DNA of 23,554 bases, taken from a virus. The stretch covers positions 1-23,554 of the IMG/VR virus record IMGVR_UViG_3300006315_000011, one strand, 5' to 3'. Within the stretch, counting starts at the first letter, position 1, and each line of letters opens with the position of its first letter. The notes beneath the pieces are model-generated. The model worked only from the letters and a program-made list of their open reading frames with translations. It was not told the origin of the DNA and made no database searches. Positions 21,996 through 23,554 of this stretch are shown in pieces. A program made the translations under genes and the position numbers.

Positions 21996-22436
21996 ATGAA
22001 GTATGATAAAACAGCATTTCAAGAGGTATTAGAGCCTCATCATCGTACTTATTGGAAGATTGCTTATACCAAGCTACAGAGGAAAATGCAAAGCCTCAAA
22101 TCCTCCCTTAAGAAACGATCAGAAGATTCAGAAGTAATATTTGATATTACAATGGATCAGCTTCGTGAAATGTTTTATCATAAATACGGTAAATCATGTA
22201 AATACTGCAGAAGAAAAATGACATTAAGAAATATGGTTTGTGACCATATCATCCCGCTAGCAAAAGGTGGAGATTCAGTTATTGACAATCTACAGTTAAT
22301 ATGTAAATCATGTAATACCAGGAAAGGCCCATTAGATGAGAAAGATTTTGAAGAACTTATCTTATGGGTAGAAACATTAAAAGATGAAACAAAAGAATAT
22401 GTGCTGCGAAAGCTAGCAAAAGGAGGAAGATACTAA
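21996..22436 (+). CDS. HNH endonuclease (146 aa)
   Basis: A beta-beta-alpha metal nuclease. Zinc-binding Cys68 and Cys71 (CKYC) and Cys103 and Cys106 (CKSCN) surround the catalytic core: Asp83-His84 in CDHIIPLAKGG, Asn98 in DNLQLIC, and Asn107. The first 60 residues are basic and helical, probably DNA-binding. As a stand-alone phage HNH protein it could be a homing nuclease, or a nuclease that cuts host DNA or helps packaging. The start is fixed by the stem that ends one base before it. It overlaps the next gene by one base. Confidence 0.85.
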   Translation: MKYDKTAFQEVLEPHHRTYWKIAYTKLQRKMQSLKSSLKKRSEDSEVIFDITMDQLREMFYHKYGKSCKYCRRKMTLRNMVCDHIIPLAKGGDSVIDNLQLICKSCNTRKGPLDEKDFEELILWVETLKDETKEYVLRKLAKGGRY

Positions 22437-22762
22437 TGAAATTAGATCATGAACAATATGAAATTTTAATGACAGCTCTACAAAATTATAGAGGAGAACT
22501 TTATATAAATAGTGGTGACACTACAGTTTTAAATAAAGTTAATGACCTTTGTCAAGCAATTGAAGATGAGAAAAAGTCAATAGATAAAGACCAGAAAAGA
22601 ATCCCAGTAACTGAAGATATGTATAAAGTAAAAGAAACAAAACCAATAACAATGGCTGAGGCTGTAGAGATTAGCCCTGATACAGATGTTGGTTCTGAAA
22701 CTGGTATAGAGCGAGATTACGCTAAACAAGGTAAGCCTGGATGTGGAGTTTGCGATGATTAA
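22436..22762 (+). CDS. Small protein of unknown function with C-terminal CGVC (108 aa)
   Basis: ATG overlaps the HNH stop (TAATG), with AAAGGAGG ahead. Residues 1-60 look helical and acidic/basic mixed; residues 60-95 have a Thr/Glu/Val-rich extended pattern; the end is PGCGVCDD. A C-x-x-C pair near the terminus might bind a metal or form a disulfide. No family recognised. Coupled at its end to the nuclease gene that follows. Confidence 0.6.
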   Translation: MKLDHEQYEILMTALQNYRGELYINSGDTTVLNKVNDLCQAIEDEKKSIDKDQKRIPVTEDMYKVKETKPITMAEAVEISPDTDVGSETGIERDYAKQGKPGCGVCDD

Positions 22763-23195
22763 CGATGCTGACTTATCATTTAAAGATAGAAATATCAACA
22801 GAATAAATAGAGCAGAAGAATCTGCTATAGAATACTTTGATAAAAATAATATAAAATATGTAAGATATGGTTTCGATGAAAAAAATAGAAAAATAGAATC
22901 TGATATTTGGTGGAACTTACCTCAAATAATTAGATCATCTCCTGATTTTATTGCAAAAAACGATACTACTGTATTCGTTGAAGCAAAAGGATATAGGGGA
23001 GATTTAAAAATAAAGGTAAACGACTTAATAGCATATGAACATTGGAATAGAATATTGCCATTATGGTTATATGTTAAGAATTTCGACACTAAAGAAGAAA
23101 ATATAATACAATTTGAAACTATGGAAAAGAAGATATATCAATGTGAGACTGGGCAGTACCAAGATAATGGAAAAACATATTTTATATATCGTTAG
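22755..23195 (+). CDS. PD-(D/E)XK family nuclease (146 aa)
   Basis: The restriction-endonuclease fold signature is present: Glu22 in a first helix, then SPDF with Asp64 and FVEAKG with Glu76 and Lys78, that is P-D-x(11)-E-x-K. Small stand-alone nucleases of this kind are common in phage replication modules, including VRR-NUC-like ones, and may act on branched DNA or in recombination. I chose ATG at 22755 with GGAG 6 bases ahead; the GTG at 22743 would add 4 residues. It overlaps the preceding gene by 8 bases. The exact subfamily is not clear. Confidence 0.8.
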   Translation: MINDADLSFKDRNINRINRAEESAIEYFDKNNIKYVRYGFDEKNRKIESDIWWNLPQIIRSSPDFIAKNDTTVFVEAKGYRGDLKIKVNDLIAYEHWNRILPLWLYVKNFDTKEENIIQFETMEKKIYQCETGQYQDNGKTYFIYR

Positions 23196-23203
23196 GAGCA
23201 AAG

Positions 23204-23380
23204 ATGACTAAAGATGAATATGCTAAAATTGTTGGCAAAAGAGAACTAAATTCAGTAATCCAAAATTTAGAAACTGAAATACAAAATATGTACGATTTAA
23301 TAGGCGACTTAGAAAAAGGAAAAATATCAATTGAAGATATACCAAAATGCTATAAAGATATTGTAAAAAACGAAATATGA
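23204..23380 (+). CDS. Small helical protein of unknown function (58 aa)
   Basis: TTAGGAGCAAAG precedes the ATG, a good binding site. The product is almost wholly helical and charged, with Leu/Ile spacing that suggests a short coiled coil over residues 12-40. Its TGA overlaps the next ATG by ATGA. No motif or family recognised. Confidence 0.6.
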   Translation: MTKDEYAKIVGKRELNSVIQNLETEIQNMYDLIGDLEKGKISIEDIPKCYKDIVKNEI

Positions 23381-23554
23381 AAACGATATTACATTTATGT
23401 GCCGATATTGGAAGTGATTCAAAACCTTATCTAGATAATGGATATAATGTTATAAGAGTAGGAAAAGAAATTGGAGTAGAAAATTTTACGCCACCTGAAG
23501 ATGTCTACGGAATCATAGCAAATCCACCCTGTACTGAATTTAGTTTTGCAAGAA
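23377..23554 (+). CDS. Cytosine DNA methyltransferase, C5-type, N-terminal part
   Basis: The frame is cut by the right edge after 59 codons. The start LHLCADIGSD is the S-adenosylmethionine-binding loop (F-x-G-x-G type motif I, here in a shifted form found in phage enzymes). At residues 46-52, GIIANPPC carries the Pro-Cys catalytic motif IV, followed by TEFSFA as in C5 cytosine methylases. Modified cytosines could protect phage DNA from host restriction. Whether the rest of the protein is intact cannot be seen. Coupled to the gene before it by ATGA. Confidence 0.75.
   Translation, partial: MKTILHLCADIGSDSKPYLDNGYNVIRVGKEIGVENFTPPEDVYGIIANPPCTEFSFAR

Overview
The window is part of a tailed-phage genome (order of Caudoviricetes). 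It is AT-rich, densely packed, has strong AGGAGG-type ribosome binding sites, and many genes overlap by 1-8 bases. No cellular housekeeping gene, tRNA, rRNA, CRISPR array or insertion sequence was seen. The P22-type portal and the capsid protein resembling the SU10/DUF5309 group suggest a podovirus-like virion, but the tail genes that would settle this lie outside the window. The host cannot be named from this sequence.

Left arm (1-10703, all minus strand): the late virion and lysis block. Read in transcription order from 10703 downward it holds two proteins of unknown role, a further small gene, a single-span holin candidate, an M15-type peptidase (endolysin candidate), a lysine-rich 39-residue peptide, a putative small terminase, the large terminase, portal, scaffold and major capsid protein. 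After a GC-rich hairpin come two tiny basic proteins and a long repeat protein cut by the left edge. That last protein has a decapeptide repeat followed by eight exact-length 18-residue helical repeats.

Middle (10704-13817): a divergent control region of about 400 bases, then plus-strand short genes separated by structured non-coding DNA. A codon-biased, single-gene unit (11107-11478) ends in a very strong terminator. About 610 bases (12311-12923) have no credible gene but are full of complementary segments, including a long-range helix and possible pseudoknots, and end in a terminator-like stem. I read this as a large phage non-coding RNA of the general GOLLD/ROOL kind, without being able to test it. 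Smaller branched elements occur at 11792-11870, 13621-13714, 13726-13806 and 21909-21995.

Right arm (13026-23554, all plus strand): early/replication genes. The standout is a four-gene set that looks like a complete ubiquitin-like conjugation system: a 69-residue beta-grasp Ubl (14513-14722), an E2-like domain on the front of a 571-residue protein (14818-16533), a JAMM/JAB isopeptidase (16475-17305) and an E1-like adenylating enzyme (17292-17957). The last three genes overlap one another, while a terminator-like hairpin separates them from the Ubl gene, which uses the codon style of the capsid gene. The same run continues into recombination and replication genes: a Sak4-like RecA-fold NTPase, an SSB-like candidate, a primase-helicase fusion, a Gp157-like protein, an HNH nuclease, a PD-(D/E)XK nuclease and the start of a cytosine DNA methyltransferase. 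The likely picture is a phage that carries its own Ubl modification pathway, expressed with its replication genes, with a target that cannot be inferred from sequence alone.
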